From an uncultured Candidatus Methylacidiphilales bacterium (lineage in GTDB: Bacteria; Verrucomicrobiota; Verrucomicrobiia; Methylacidiphilales; CALFVM01), in contig CALFVM010000105.1 of the NCBI GenBank assembly GCA_937928665.1, forward strand, positions 1 through 24,320: DNA of 24,320 nucleotides. Reading direction: 5' to 3'. The position numbers and the translations under genes are program-made. This document shows positions 1 through 7,808 of the stretch, piece after piece (position 1 is the first letter of the stretch; each line of letters begins with the position of its first letter). The notes beneath the pieces are model-generated. The model was not told the origin of the DNA and ran no database searches. It saw nothing but the letters and a program-made list of their open reading frames with translations.

Positions 1-147
1 GTGAGTCGAAACCTTTTCGCGGGAGAAAAAGAAACGGAGGGGGGCACTGACCGCCCGATTCAACCGGGAAGGGGGGTAAATGGGCGTGGAGGTGCCAGCA
101 CGATTTCGTTTGTCCTCTCCGTAATTTCCGCCAGTTTCGACACCGCT

Positions 148-1074
148 TTGCAACCGACCGCACTTCTTTTTGCAGGCCAGGGGGCTCAATACGTGGGCAT
201 GGGACAGGACTTGGTTGAGGCTTACCCGGAGGCCAGAGTTTTATTCGAGCAGGCGGATGCCTTGCTGGGGACTAACTTTTCCAGGACGTGCTTCTTTGGC
301 CCGGAAACGGTGCTGACCGAGACCCGATACTGTCAGCCGGCCCTTTACGTTCACGGTTTGGCACTTCTGGCCATCCTGAAGAAAGAGAAGCCCGGATTCA
401 GCTTCGCGGCTGCAGCGGGGCTTTCCCTGGGTGAGTTTACGGCGCACGCGGCGGCCGGAACCTTCACGTTTGAAGAAGGGCTCAAGCTGGTGGCCGCCCG
501 GGGAGCCTTCATGCAGGAGGCGTGCGAAGCGACTGCCGGGGGCATGGTCACTCTGCTGGGCGCGACGGAAGAGCAGGCGCGGCAGGTGGCCGAGGAGTCA
601 GGACTGGAAGTGGCCAATCTGAATTGCCCCGGCCAGATTGTGCTCTCGGGTGCCAAAGATTTGGTCCCCGCCGCGGTGGCGGCTGGTCAGGCGTTGGGCC
701 TCCGTCGGGTCATTCCTCTGAACGTGGCGGGAGCTTACCACTCCCGGTTGATGGCACCAGCTCAAACCAAGCTGGAACCTCTGCTGGCGGCAGCCTTGAT
801 GGTTAAGCCAGAGGTTCCGGTTTATGGAAATGTCGATGCAATACCGGCAGCGGATGTGGCTGCAATCCGATCGGCACTTCTGCGTCAGGTTACCGGGGCG
901 GTGCGTTGGGAGGCTTGCATTGAGGCGATGCGGAGAGGGGGGATTGAGCGATTTATTGAACTCGGGCCGGGCAGGGTTTTGGCGGGGTTGCTCAAGAGGA
1001 TCGATAAAGATGTGGCTTGCGTCTCAGTTGGAAACCTGCACGACTTGAAAACTTCGCTCCATGAGTTCGACTAA
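148..1074 (+). CDS. fabD: Malonyl-CoA:ACP transacylase (FabD)
   Basis: Transfers malonyl groups from CoA to acyl carrier protein, supplying the extender for cytosolic fatty-acid synthesis. The protein begins with the FAGQGAQ oxyanion-loop motif. It carries a nucleophile elbow GLSLGE with Ser at residue 93 and a GAYHS motif holding the second catalytic residue, His. I chose the TTG at 148, which gives 308 residues and places the Ser almost exactly where E. coli FabD has it (Ser92). The frame stays open to a GTG at the window edge, but the extra 49 residues are Gly/Arg-rich and unlike the family, and no convincing Shine-Dalgarno precedes the TTG. The usual GHSLG is GLSLG here, as I recall from chlamydial FabD. 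The gene overlaps fabG by 14 bases, so the two are probably co-translated. Function is near certain; the start is not. Confidence 0.93.
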   Translation: MQPTALLFAGQGAQYVGMGQDLVEAYPEARVLFEQADALLGTNFSRTCFFGPETVLTETRYCQPALYVHGLALLAILKKEKPGFSFAAAAGLSLGEFTAHAAAGTFTFEEGLKLVAARGAFMQEACEATAGGMVTLLGATEEQARQVAEESGLEVANLNCPGQIVLSGAKDLVPAAVAAGQALGLRRVIPLNVAGAYHSRLMAPAQTKLEPLLAAALMVKPEVPVYGNVDAIPAADVAAIRSALLRQVTGAVRWEACIEAMRRGGIERFIELGPGRVLAGLLKRIDKDVACVSVGNLHDLKTSLHEFD

Positions 1075-1801
1075 CCCGCTTGCGATTGTGACAGGTGCCA
1101 GCCGTGGCATTGGCAGAGCCATCGCCGTTGCGTTGGCCCGCGCCGGACATGACATTGCCGGCGTGGCCCGAACTGTGGAGAGTGCCTCGGGACCCGCCGA
1201 GGAGATTCGAGCTATGGGCGTCCGGTATGAAGCTTATGGGGTCGATGTGGCGCAGCCGGGAGAAATTGAGGCAGCGGTGGGGGCGATTGAAAAGGCCTTT
1301 GAACGGATTGACGTGCTGGTGAACAATGCTGGGATCACCCGGGATACTCTGATGCTCCGGATGACACCAGAGGATTGGAATCTGGTGATCCAGACCAACC
1401 TGACCGGGGCGTTTCACTGGATCAAGCCTGTTTCCCGGATCATGATGAAGGCGCGAAGCGGGCGGATCATCAACATCAGTTCCGTGGTCGGGCAGCATGG
1501 GAACGCCGGCCAGGCCAACTACTCCGCCGCCAAGGCAGGTCTGCTCGGGCTGACCAAAGCGGTCGCTCGGGAACTGGCGGCGCGGGGCATCACCTGCAAC
1601 GCGGTCTGTCCGGGTTTCGTCCAAACCGATATGACCGGCGGCTTGCCGGAGGAGTTAAAGGAGAAGCTTTTGCAGAATATTCCCCTCAAGCGACTCGGGA
1701 CCCCCGAGGACATCGCCGGGGTGGTGACTTTTCTGGCCTCGACAGAGGCTGGTTACATTACGGGCCAGGAGATCGCCGTGGACGGCGGTCTGTTCATTTG
1801 A
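1061..1801 (+). CDS. fabG: 3-oxoacyl-ACP reductase (FabG)
   Basis: NADPH-dependent short-chain dehydrogenase that reduces 3-oxoacyl-ACP in each elongation cycle. The 246-residue protein has the family's usual length. It shows the Rossmann cofactor motif TGASRGIG (residues 11-18), NNAG (88-91) and the catalytic set Asn113, Ser141, Tyr154 and Lys158 (YSAAK). It also has a PGFVQTDMT loop and the C-terminal GQEIAVDGG signature. The ATG lies inside the last codons of fabD, indicating translational coupling, and acpP follows 100 bases downstream. The neighbours make the fatty-acid reductase far more likely than a generic SDR. Confidence 0.97.
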   Translation: MSSTNPLAIVTGASRGIGRAIAVALARAGHDIAGVARTVESASGPAEEIRAMGVRYEAYGVDVAQPGEIEAAVGAIEKAFERIDVLVNNAGITRDTLMLRMTPEDWNLVIQTNLTGAFHWIKPVSRIMMKARSGRIINISSVVGQHGNAGQANYSAAKAGLLGLTKAVARELAARGITCNAVCPGFVQTDMTGGLPEELKEKLLQNIPLKRLGTPEDIAGVVTFLASTEAGYITGQEIAVDGGLFI

Positions 1802-1901
1802 CCGGGCCCGGGCGGCGACTTGAAAATTAGCAAATAATTGAATTGCCAAAGCCAGAGCGAAACCATAAATCGCGAGTTCAACCAAGGTAGGAACACACCC
1901 C

Positions 1902-2150
1902 ATGTCAGAAAAATCCATTGAAGAACGCGTCAAGCAAATCATTATCGACAACCTCAGCGTCAACGCTGAGCAAGTCACTCCGGAAGCCAAATTCATGGAA
2001 GACCTCGGCGCGGATTCGCTCGACGTGGTCGAATTGATCATGGCTTTTGAGGAACAGTTTGACGTGGAAGTCCCCGACGAAGACGCTGAAAAGCTCGTGA
2101 CCGTCGGTGATGTCGTCAAATACATCGAAGACAAAGAAGGTTCCAAGTAG
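1902..2150 (+). CDS. acpP: Acyl carrier protein (AcpP)
   Basis: Small acidic carrier that holds growing acyl chains on a 4'-phosphopantetheine arm. The 82-residue product has the canonical DSL motif with the modified Ser at residue 39, flanked by the helix II recognition sequence (LGADSLDVVELIM), and is rich in Glu and Asp throughout. The purine-rich AAGGTAGGA at 1884-1892 sits 9 bases before the ATG and is one of the few good ribosome binding sites in the window, fitting the high expression expected of ACP. It lies between fabG and fabF, the classic order. Confidence 0.98.
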   Translation: MSEKSIEERVKQIIIDNLSVNAEQVTPEAKFMEDLGADSLDVVELIMAFEEQFDVEVPDEDAEKLVTVGDVVKYIEDKEGSK

Positions 2151-2225
2151 TCGCCCCTTCCCCCTTGCCAAAGGCCTGCGGTCGACGCAGGGTGACGGCT
2201 GCGCTTTCGCGCGTTCCGGGCATCT

Positions 2226-3470
2226 ATGAGTTGTAAGCAAGTCGTTGTCACTGGCCTTGGCGTGGTAACTCCGGTTGGGAATGACGTACCGACTTTCTGG
2301 CAAGCCTTAACGGAAGGCCGTTCCGGCGTCGCCCCCATCACCCGCTTTGACGCTTCCGGGTATGACACCCGATTCGCGGCCGAGGTAAAGGACTTCGATC
2401 CCGCTCCCGCCTTACCCTCGCCGAAGGACGTTCGCCGGACCGATCGCTACACACATCTGGCCTTTGCGGCCGTCCGGGAGGCGGTGGCCGATTCCGGGAT
2501 CTTCCCCTATTCGGGAGATCCGGACCGGGTCGGTGTCCTCATTGGCTCCGGGATCGGCGGTCTGCAGACGTTGGAGGATCAGCACACGATTCTCCGGGAA
2601 AAGGGGCCCACCCGGGTCTCCCCCTTTATGATCCCGATGATGATCAGCAACATGGCATCCGGGCTCATCTCCATCCAATATGGGTTTCGCGGACCGAACT
2701 TTGCCATCGTTACCGCCTGCGCTTCTTCCAGTAACTCGATTGGTGAGGCATTCAAACTGATTCGGGACGGTGAAGTTGATGCCATGCTCGCCGGCGGGTC
2801 TGAAGCCGCTTGTGTGCCCCTCGGACTCTCCGGTTTTTCGGCCATGAAGGCTTTGAGCAGCCGGAACGATGCTCCGGAAAAGGCCTCCCGTCCGTTTGAT
2901 GCCGACCGGGATGGGTTTGTTCTCGGGGAGGGTGCGGGGATTCTGGTGCTTGAGGAACTTGGGCACGCCCGGCGGAGGGGAGCCAAAATCTACGGAGAAA
3001 TCCTCGGCTATGGTGTCACGGCCGACGCCTATCACATGACTGCACCCGCCCCTGAGGGTGCCGGCGCCGCCCGAGCGATGCGTCGGGCCCTTGAGGTTGC
3101 CCGGCTGGCTCCCGAGGCGATCGAGTATGTGAACGCGCACGGAACTTCAACGCCGCAGGGGGACGTTGGTGAGACCCAGGCGATCAAAGCCGTTTTCGGC
3201 ACTCACGCGCCTAAGCTCTGGGTCAGCTCGACCAAATCGATGACCGGCCATCTTTTGGGTGGAGCGGGTTCGGTGGAAATGGTGGCCTGTCTCAAGGCTA
3301 TGGAGACCGGAATCGTTCCGCCGACGATCAACCTGGACACGCCTGACCCGGCTTGTGACCTCGATTACGTGCCCAACACCGCCCGTCAGCGTTCCCTGAC
3401 CACCATTATGAACAACTCCTTTGGTTTTGGCGGACATAATGCTTGCCTGATTGCGCGGAAATGGGTTTAA
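2226..3470 (+). CDS. fabF: 3-oxoacyl-ACP synthase II (FabF)
   Basis: Condenses malonyl-ACP with acyl-ACP in chain elongation. The 414-residue protein has the thiolase fold of KAS II. The active-site Cys165 lies in TACASSSNSIG, and the two His residues are His305 (NAHGTSTPQGD) and His342 (KSMTGHLLGGAG). The C-terminal NNSFGFGGHN loop is also present. It follows acpP by 75 bases and belongs to the same operon. A second, more divergent synthase lies at 4933-6189; this one is the housekeeping FabF by context and motif fit. Confidence 0.97.
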   Translation: MSCKQVVVTGLGVVTPVGNDVPTFWQALTEGRSGVAPITRFDASGYDTRFAAEVKDFDPAPALPSPKDVRRTDRYTHLAFAAVREAVADSGIFPYSGDPDRVGVLIGSGIGGLQTLEDQHTILREKGPTRVSPFMIPMMISNMASGLISIQYGFRGPNFAIVTACASSSNSIGEAFKLIRDGEVDAMLAGGSEAACVPLGLSGFSAMKALSSRNDAPEKASRPFDADRDGFVLGEGAGILVLEELGHARRRGAKIYGEILGYGVTADAYHMTAPAPEGAGAARAMRRALEVARLAPEAIEYVNAHGTSTPQGDVGETQAIKAVFGTHAPKLWVSSTKSMTGHLLGGAGSVEMVACLKAMETGIVPPTINLDTPDPACDLDYVPNTARQRSLTTIMNNSFGFGGHNACLIARKWV

Positions 3471-3494
3471 TCCTCGGCTTTTCCGGAACCGCCC

Positions 3495-3728
3495 ATGAAA
3501 CTCGAAATCCATCCTGAATACGTTGAGACGACCGTTACCTGCGCCTGTGGTGCCGTCTATCACACCCGCTCGACCCGTCAGAACATCCGCATTGGCATCT
3601 GCGCCGCCTGCCATCCTTTTTACACCGGACAGCAACGGTTCGTGGACACCGCCGGGCGCGTGGACAAGTTCAACAAGCGCTTTGCCAATATGAGCCCCGT
3701 CCAGAAGAAGTCTAAAAAGGGCAAATAG
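3495..3728 (+). CDS. rpmE: 50S ribosomal protein bL31 (zinc-binding form)
   Basis: Ribosomal large-subunit protein that bridges the subunits at the central protuberance. The 77-residue product starts with MKLEIHPEY and has four Cys (16, 18, 36, 39) in the CxC...CxxC arrangement of the zinc-containing C+ type. The HPFYTGQQRFVDTAGRVDKF block is highly characteristic, and the C terminus is Lys-rich. It sits 24 bases after fabF and ends just before an intrinsic terminator, so it is probably transcribed with the fab genes. Adjacency to prfA is common in bacteria. Confidence 0.97.
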   Translation: MKLEIHPEYVETTVTCACGAVYHTRSTRQNIRIGICAACHPFYTGQQRFVDTAGRVDKFNKRFANMSPVQKKSKKGK

Positions 3729-3741
3729 TCCGATCTTTCCC

Positions 3742-3785
3742 ACCGGACCCGGCAGGCCCCCGCCCGCCCGGTCCGGTTTTTCTTT
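3742..3785 (+). terminator. Intrinsic terminator after rpmE
   Basis: ACCGGACC (3742-3749) pairs perfectly with GGTCCGGT (3770-3777). The C/G-rich interior can fold further, and a T-rich tail (TTTTTCTTT) follows. It lies 13 bases after the rpmE stop, so it should end the fab-rpmE transcript. Its position 23 bases before prfA suggests that prfA depends on read-through or a separate promoter. Confidence 0.8.
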
Positions 3786-3807
3786 GCACCTGTCGCCAAG
3801 TTGATCC

Positions 3808-4887
3808 ATGAACCTTGATCCTTTCATTGCACGGTTCAAAGAAAGGCATCGGGAACTTGAATCCCTTCTCAGTGCGCCGGATTTATACAACGATCCCCGA
3901 CGAGCGCAGGACGTGACTCGTGAACACCGCCGGATGTCGGAAGCCCTGGTGCTTGCTGCCCGCATCGAGGCTCTTGCACGAGAAATCGCCGATCACGAGA
4001 CACTCTTAGCTGAAGGGAGCGATCCTGATTTGGCAACCCTGGCCCAGGAGGAATTGCCCGTGCTACGGGCCGAAGAAGAGAAGCTCCAGCTCAGTTTCCG
4101 CCAGTTCATTGTTCCGGCTGATCCGACCGATTCGCGCAATACCATCGTGGAAATCCGGGCCGGGACGGGTGGGGATGAGGCCGGACTATTTGCCGCCGAT
4201 CTTTATCGGATGTATTCCCGGTTCGCTGAGCGGGTCGGGTGGACGCTTGATCTGATGGACGCATCGACCTCCGGGGCGGGCGGCTATCGGGAAATTGTCT
4301 TTTCGCTCGCAGGCGAGGACGTGTTCAAACATCTCCGCTACGAATCGGGAGTTCACCGGGTTCAGCGGGTGCCCGCGACGGAAAATCAGGGCCGCATCCA
4401 CACCTCCACGGCGACCGTTGCGGTGCTACCCGAAGCCGAGGAAGTCGATGTGGTGATCAAGCCGGAGGAACTTCGGATCGAGGTCTGTCGGGCCGGGGGG
4501 CCGGGTGGGCAGGGGGTGAATACGACGGATTCGGCCGTTCAGATTCTGCATATCCCGACGGGCATGATCGTCCGTTGTCAGGACGGTCGCTCCCAGATTA
4601 AAAACAAGGACAAGGCACTCAGTATTCTTCGGGCGCGCTTGCTGGAACAAAAGCAAAATGAGGAAGCAGCCAAATACGCTGCAAACCGCAAGCAACAGAT
4701 CGGCAGCGGCGACCGTAATGAACGGATTCGGACCTACAACTACCCGCAAAACCGACTGACCGACCACCGGATTAATCTGACCCTTTACAACCTGACCGCG
4801 GTGATGGAAGGGGATTTGCAGGAACTTTTCGACCAGCTCCAGGCCCACGCACTGGCACTTAAACTGGAAGGGATCGAACTGGCCTGA
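3808..4887 (+). CDS. prfA: Peptide chain release factor 1 (RF1)
   Basis: Recognises UAA and UAG stop codons and triggers peptide release. The 359-residue protein matches the family's length. The PAT anticodon-like tripeptide (residues 189-191, in HRVQRVPATENQGR) identifies RF1 rather than RF2, which has SPF. The catalytic GGQ is at 233-235, in a GGPGGQGVNTTDSA context. The residue after GGQ is Gly, where E. coli has His. The N-terminal coiled-coil domain and the GTGGDEA motif are intact. prmC, the GGQ methylase often found next, is not adjacent; the next gene is convergent. Confidence 0.97.
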   Translation: MNLDPFIARFKERHRELESLLSAPDLYNDPRRAQDVTREHRRMSEALVLAARIEALAREIADHETLLAEGSDPDLATLAQEELPVLRAEEEKLQLSFRQFIVPADPTDSRNTIVEIRAGTGGDEAGLFAADLYRMYSRFAERVGWTLDLMDASTSGAGGYREIVFSLAGEDVFKHLRYESGVHRVQRVPATENQGRIHTSTATVAVLPEAEEVDVVIKPEELRIEVCRAGGPGGQGVNTTDSAVQILHIPTGMIVRCQDGRSQIKNKDKALSILRARLLEQKQNEEAAKYAANRKQQIGSGDRNERIRTYNYPQNRLTDHRINLTLYNLTAVMEGDLQELFDQLQAHALALKLEGIELA

Positions 4888-4932
4888 TGGCGGGAGGGGC
4901 TCGCGTTGTGGGGGGACTCGCCTTGGGGCGCG

Positions 4933-6189
4933 CTAAACCCGTCTGGCGATCAGAGAGACGTTGGACCCACCGAACCCGCTGGAGTTGGACATGGCGATGG
5001 TCGGGGCCTCATCGATTGGGGCAGTGACCACGGGGATCATGGCGCAGTCCGGGTCGAGTTCGGTCACGTGAGCCGAGACCGGGGTGAACTTTTCGCGGAG
5101 TGCCAGGACGGTGAAGGCGAGTTCCATGGCGCCCGCCAGAGAGAGTCCGTGGCCGGTAAGACTTTTGGTGCTGCTGACCCGGGGCCGCTCACCTTCGGGG
5201 AAGACGGTGGCGATGGCGCGGGCTTCGGCGAGGTCGCCGACCGAGGTGCCGGTGGCGTGGGCGTTTAGGTAATCGATGGTGCCCGGGGCCAGCCCGGCGT
5301 CGTCAAGAGCGAGTTTCATGCACCGGGCAAGCCCTTCACCGTGGGGTTCGGGGGCGACCACGTTGAAGCCGTCCGAGGATTGGCCCCAGCCGATCAGTTC
5401 GGCATAGGGGGTGGCACCCCTGGCCTGGGCGACCCGTTCGGATTCGAGGACCAGCACAGCCGCCCCCCCTGTGGCAATGAAGCCGTCACGCTTTTTATCG
5501 AATGCACAGGGGAACCGCTCGGGATCTGTCTGCACGGAAAGTGCACGGATGGAGCAGAAGGGGACGGAGGAAAACAGGTTACAATCTTCGGCTCCAACGA
5601 CAAAAACGCGGTCGTGTCGGCCGAGACGGATGAGGTCCATGGCATGACCCGCCGCGTGGGCGGAGGAAGCGCAGGCGGAGGAGAAGCCGAGCGCACCGCC
5701 CTTGATTTTGAAGAGGGAACCGAGGTTGATGTACAGGGAGCCGGGGATACCGTTGACGACCCCCATGGGGTTGGCGGCCATGACGCCGCGCTCAAGCATG
5801 ACTTTATAGTTTTCGTAGGTCAGCCACATCGACCCGCCGCTGGCGGTCATCAGACTGGTCCGGGGATGGGAAACCTGGCTGTCGTCGAGCCCTGCGTCGG
5901 TGATGGCTTGTTTCATGGCGCAGAAGGCGAAGAGCGCATTCGGCGTCATCGGACGGAGCTGTTCGCGCCGGAGCCGGTCGGGACCGGGGTAGGTCCAGTC
6001 TTCCACGTCAGTCGAGGGAAAGGTGAAGCCCTTAACGGTGCCGGCCATCTTGACGGGGATGGAGGGAACTTGGAACGGCTCGAAGAGTTCAATCCCAGTC
6101 CGGCAGTGACGCAGACTGTGGAGTACGGCACCCACGGAATTGCCAATACTGGTGATGAGGCCGAGGCCGGTGACAAAAACGCGGTTCAT
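4933..6189 (-). CDS. FabB/FabF-like 3-oxoacyl-ACP synthase, solitary paralogue
   Basis: A 418-residue ketosynthase of the thiolase fold, probably condensing acyl-ACP with malonyl-ACP. The active site is complete: Cys173 in SSACASSAHAAGHA, His311 in NAHATGTSVGD, His347 in KSLTGHGLSLAG, and a C-terminal SNSSGFGGSN loop. The SACASSAH block and the LTGHGLSLAGAMEL region resemble FabB (KAS I) more than the FabF at 2226-3470, and the two proteins are clearly diverged. It has no carrier protein or reductase beside it, lies convergent to prfA, and is separated from rpmB by a terminator, so it is probably a single-gene unit. It could be a KAS I for unsaturated or special fatty acids, or a ketosynthase serving a remote pathway; the sequence does not decide. 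Confidence 0.88.
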   Translation of the reverse strand: MNRVFVTGLGLITSIGNSVGAVLHSLRHCRTGIELFEPFQVPSIPVKMAGTVKGFTFPSTDVEDWTYPGPDRLRREQLRPMTPNALFAFCAMKQAITDAGLDDSQVSHPRTSLMTASGGSMWLTYENYKVMLERGVMAANPMGVVNGIPGSLYINLGSLFKIKGGALGFSSACASSAHAAGHAMDLIRLGRHDRVFVVGAEDCNLFSSVPFCSIRALSVQTDPERFPCAFDKKRDGFIATGGAAVLVLESERVAQARGATPYAELIGWGQSSDGFNVVAPEPHGEGLARCMKLALDDAGLAPGTIDYLNAHATGTSVGDLAEARAIATVFPEGERPRVSSTKSLTGHGLSLAGAMELAFTVLALREKFTPVSAHVTELDPDCAMIPVVTAPIDEAPTIAMSNSSGFGGSNVSLIARRV

Positions 6190-6282
6190 CCTGAGAAAGA
6201 GTGCGAGAGTTCCGGGCCGTCACGGAGCCGATCCCTGACGAACGACTCTGGAAGTTAGGCGGGGGAAGGTGCTGGGACCAAT

Positions 6283-6312
6283 AAAAAAGGCGGCCCTTGG
6301 GCCGCCTTTTTT
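6283..6312 (-). terminator. Intrinsic terminator after rpmB
   Basis: A near-perfect palindrome: GGCGGCC (6289-6295) and its complement (6300-6306) with a 4-base loop. It is flanked by A6 on the left and T6 on the right. Read leftward it gives a GC stem followed by a U-run 15 bases after the rpmB stop. The symmetry would let it also stop any rightward transcript. Confidence 0.9.
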
Positions 6313-6326
6313 CAGGGAAGATGGGA

Positions 6327-6590
6327 TCAGATGGCGCCGGCGTTTTTAAGCACCTCGAACGCGTTGGTTGAGTTCAGCGACTTGAGGGCGCGGGCGGAGA
6401 CTTTCACCCGGACGAACTTTTTCAGTTCGGGAACCCACACCCGCTTGCTGCGGAGGTTGGGATAGAAGTAGCGGGGAGTGTTCGAGGTGACGTGCATCCC
6501 GATCCCGCCCTTCTTTTTGGCCTTACCGCTCCGGTTGATGCGGCTGCCCCGGACGGGTGCAGCCTGGCTGATGGTGCATTTTCTTGCCAT
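6327..6590 (-). CDS. rpmB: 50S ribosomal protein bL28
   Basis: Basic 87-residue large-subunit protein. The N terminus (MARKCTISQAAPVRGSRINRSG) and the later NLRSKRVWVPELKKFVRVKVSARALKSL block are diagnostic of bL28. The last gene of the leftward unit, it starts 5 bases after the rpsR stop and is followed by a strong terminator. Pairing of rpmB with rpsR is seen in many bacteria. Confidence 0.97.
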   Translation of the reverse strand: MARKCTISQAAPVRGSRINRSGKAKKKGGIGMHVTSNTPRYFYPNLRSKRVWVPELKKFVRVKVSARALKSLNSTNAFEVLKNAGAI

Positions 6591-6595
6591 AACGG

Positions 6596-6826
6596 TTATT
6601 TGATGAGGAGGACGTTGCGGGCCCGCTTAATTTCGCGGGTCAGTTTGCGATGAAGTTTAGCGGGCATGCCGGTGATTCGGCGGGGCAGGAGTTTGCCTCG
6701 TTCGGTGACAAACTTCTTAAGAAGCTCGACGTTGCGGAACTCAATGGCTTCGGCATTGACGTCGATCCGTTTCCGGGAAGCGGTCCGGTTGCGCCGGGGG
6801 CGGCGGGCGTTTTTCTTAATGGTCAT
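6596..6826 (-). CDS. rpsR: 30S ribosomal protein bS18
   Basis: Basic 76-residue small-subunit protein that binds bS6 on the platform. The sequence IEFRNVELLKKFVTERGKLLPRRITG and the C-terminal block ending ARNVLLIK are diagnostic. It starts 3 bases after the end of the DksA-like gene and ends 5 bases before rpmB, so the three are almost certainly one operon. The usual partner rpsF is not adjacent. Confidence 0.97.
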   Translation of the reverse strand: MTIKKNARRPRRNRTASRKRIDVNAEAIEFRNVELLKKFVTERGKLLPRRITGMPAKLHRKLTREIKRARNVLLIK

Positions 6827-6829
6827 AGG

Positions 6830-7621
6830 TTATTCTTTGATTTTAGGACGGTCTTCCTCTTCATCGTCGCCGCCTTCTTCCTCGAAGAAGTTATCGGCGG
6901 AATCCATGAACTGGGGAGTGGTGTCCCAGCGGCGTCGGCCCCGGTTTTCCCGTTCCAGCTTGGATTGGCATTCAACGGTGAAGCGGGCGAAAGGGATGGC
7001 TTCGAGCCGGGCCTTCGGGATGGCCTGCTGAGTCATTTCGCAGATGCCGTAGGTCCCGTCTTCAATCCGTTTGAGGGCCTCTTCAATTTCGTAAAGAGCA
7101 TCTTGTTCTTGGGACAGCAGGCTGAGTGCGAAATCTTTTTCGTAGGCATCCGACCCGGCATCAGCCTGGTGCATACCGAAGGCGGAGGCCGCGCTTCCCT
7201 CTGGCCGGGAGCGAAGACTGTCCTGGGCCACATCCTGCATTTGGTCGAGGATATGATCGCGAAGGTCCAGGAGGCGTTTGCGCTGAATCTCCAGAAAGGG
7301 CTTGGGAAGGGGCTTGGGTTTGCCGACCGGCTTTTTCTCACTGACCAACGATGAATGGCTGCTTCCCTTGATCGGAAAGAGAGGCGGTTTCGATGCCGAC
7401 ACAGGAGCAGGTTTGGCGGTTGCCTTGGCTTGGAGAGCCGCTGCTGAATTCGGGGAGTTCTCGGCTAGGGGGGAGGCTTGGGCCGGTTTTTTGGCGGGCG
7501 CAGGCTTGGCTGCTGTCTTCTTGGCGGCTGATTTCACGGCTTGCTTGGGCTTGGCGGCCACGGGCGTCTTGGCCTTGGCAGGCTGCTTCTTGGGGGCGGA
7601 CTTGGAGGCTTTGGACGCCAT
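6830..7621 (-). CDS. DksA/TraR-family regulator with histone-H1-like N-terminal tail
   Basis: Members of this family bind RNA polymerase through the secondary channel and alter initiation, often at ribosomal promoters together with ppGpp. Residues 1 to about 108 of the 263 are Lys/Ala/Pro/Ser-rich, like histone H1 or bacterial H1-like proteins. Residues ~110-228 form the DksA-type coiled coil and zinc-finger-like module (tip region around 150-164, then GTYGICEMTQQAIPKARLEA). Of the four zinc ligands only Cys194 and Cys218 remain; Thr occupies positions 197 and 215. The C terminus (from ~240) is strongly acidic. I start at the ATG at 7621 (MASKASKSAPKK); the frame extends upstream, but that part has no family character. 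It leads an operon with rpsR and rpmB. Confidence 0.88.
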   Translation of the reverse strand: MASKASKSAPKKQPAKAKTPVAAKPKQAVKSAAKKTAAKPAPAKKPAQASPLAENSPNSAAALQAKATAKPAPVSASKPPLFPIKGSSHSSLVSEKKPVGKPKPLPKPFLEIQRKRLLDLRDHILDQMQDVAQDSLRSRPEGSAASAFGMHQADAGSDAYEKDFALSLLSQEQDALYEIEEALKRIEDGTYGICEMTQQAIPKARLEAIPFARFTVECQSKLERENRGRRRWDTTPQFMDSADNFFEEEGGDDEEEDRPKIKE

Positions 7622-7721
7622 AAGGGGAGAAGTTTCTAGCGAATGAGTTGCGAGTTGCCAACCAGAAAAAGAGGAAGTTTTCTGGTGAAGTCTTGGCGCA
7701 AGTGCCACCAAGGCGCAAAGG

Positions 7722-7752
7722 TTGACGCAGTTTTGGTCGATTTTGCTATTTG
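7722..7752 (+). promoter_or_regulatory. Possible promoter of the sigma-factor gene
   Basis: In the divergent gap between the dksA-like gene and the sigma gene, TTGACG (7722-7727) matches the -35 consensus in five of six bases. About 19 bases further is TATTTG preceded by TG (extended -10 style), about 55 bases before the chosen ATG at 7809. The -10 is weak and the spacing long, so this is tentative. Confidence 0.3.
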
Positions 7753-7808
7753 CAGCGGCTCCGGACGCCTTTAACCTCTTTAAGTTTCCTTCATTCAATT
7801 GGAATCCC

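Noticed and set aside
1803..1812. Palindrome CCGGGCCCGG after fabG
   Set aside because: Short, no loop or T-run; it lies between genes of one operon and is not a credible terminator.
5341..6258. 305-codon + strand frame opposite the second ketosynthase
   Set aside because: The - strand frame has the full KAS active site; this one has only low-complexity Gly/Asp/His-rich sequence.
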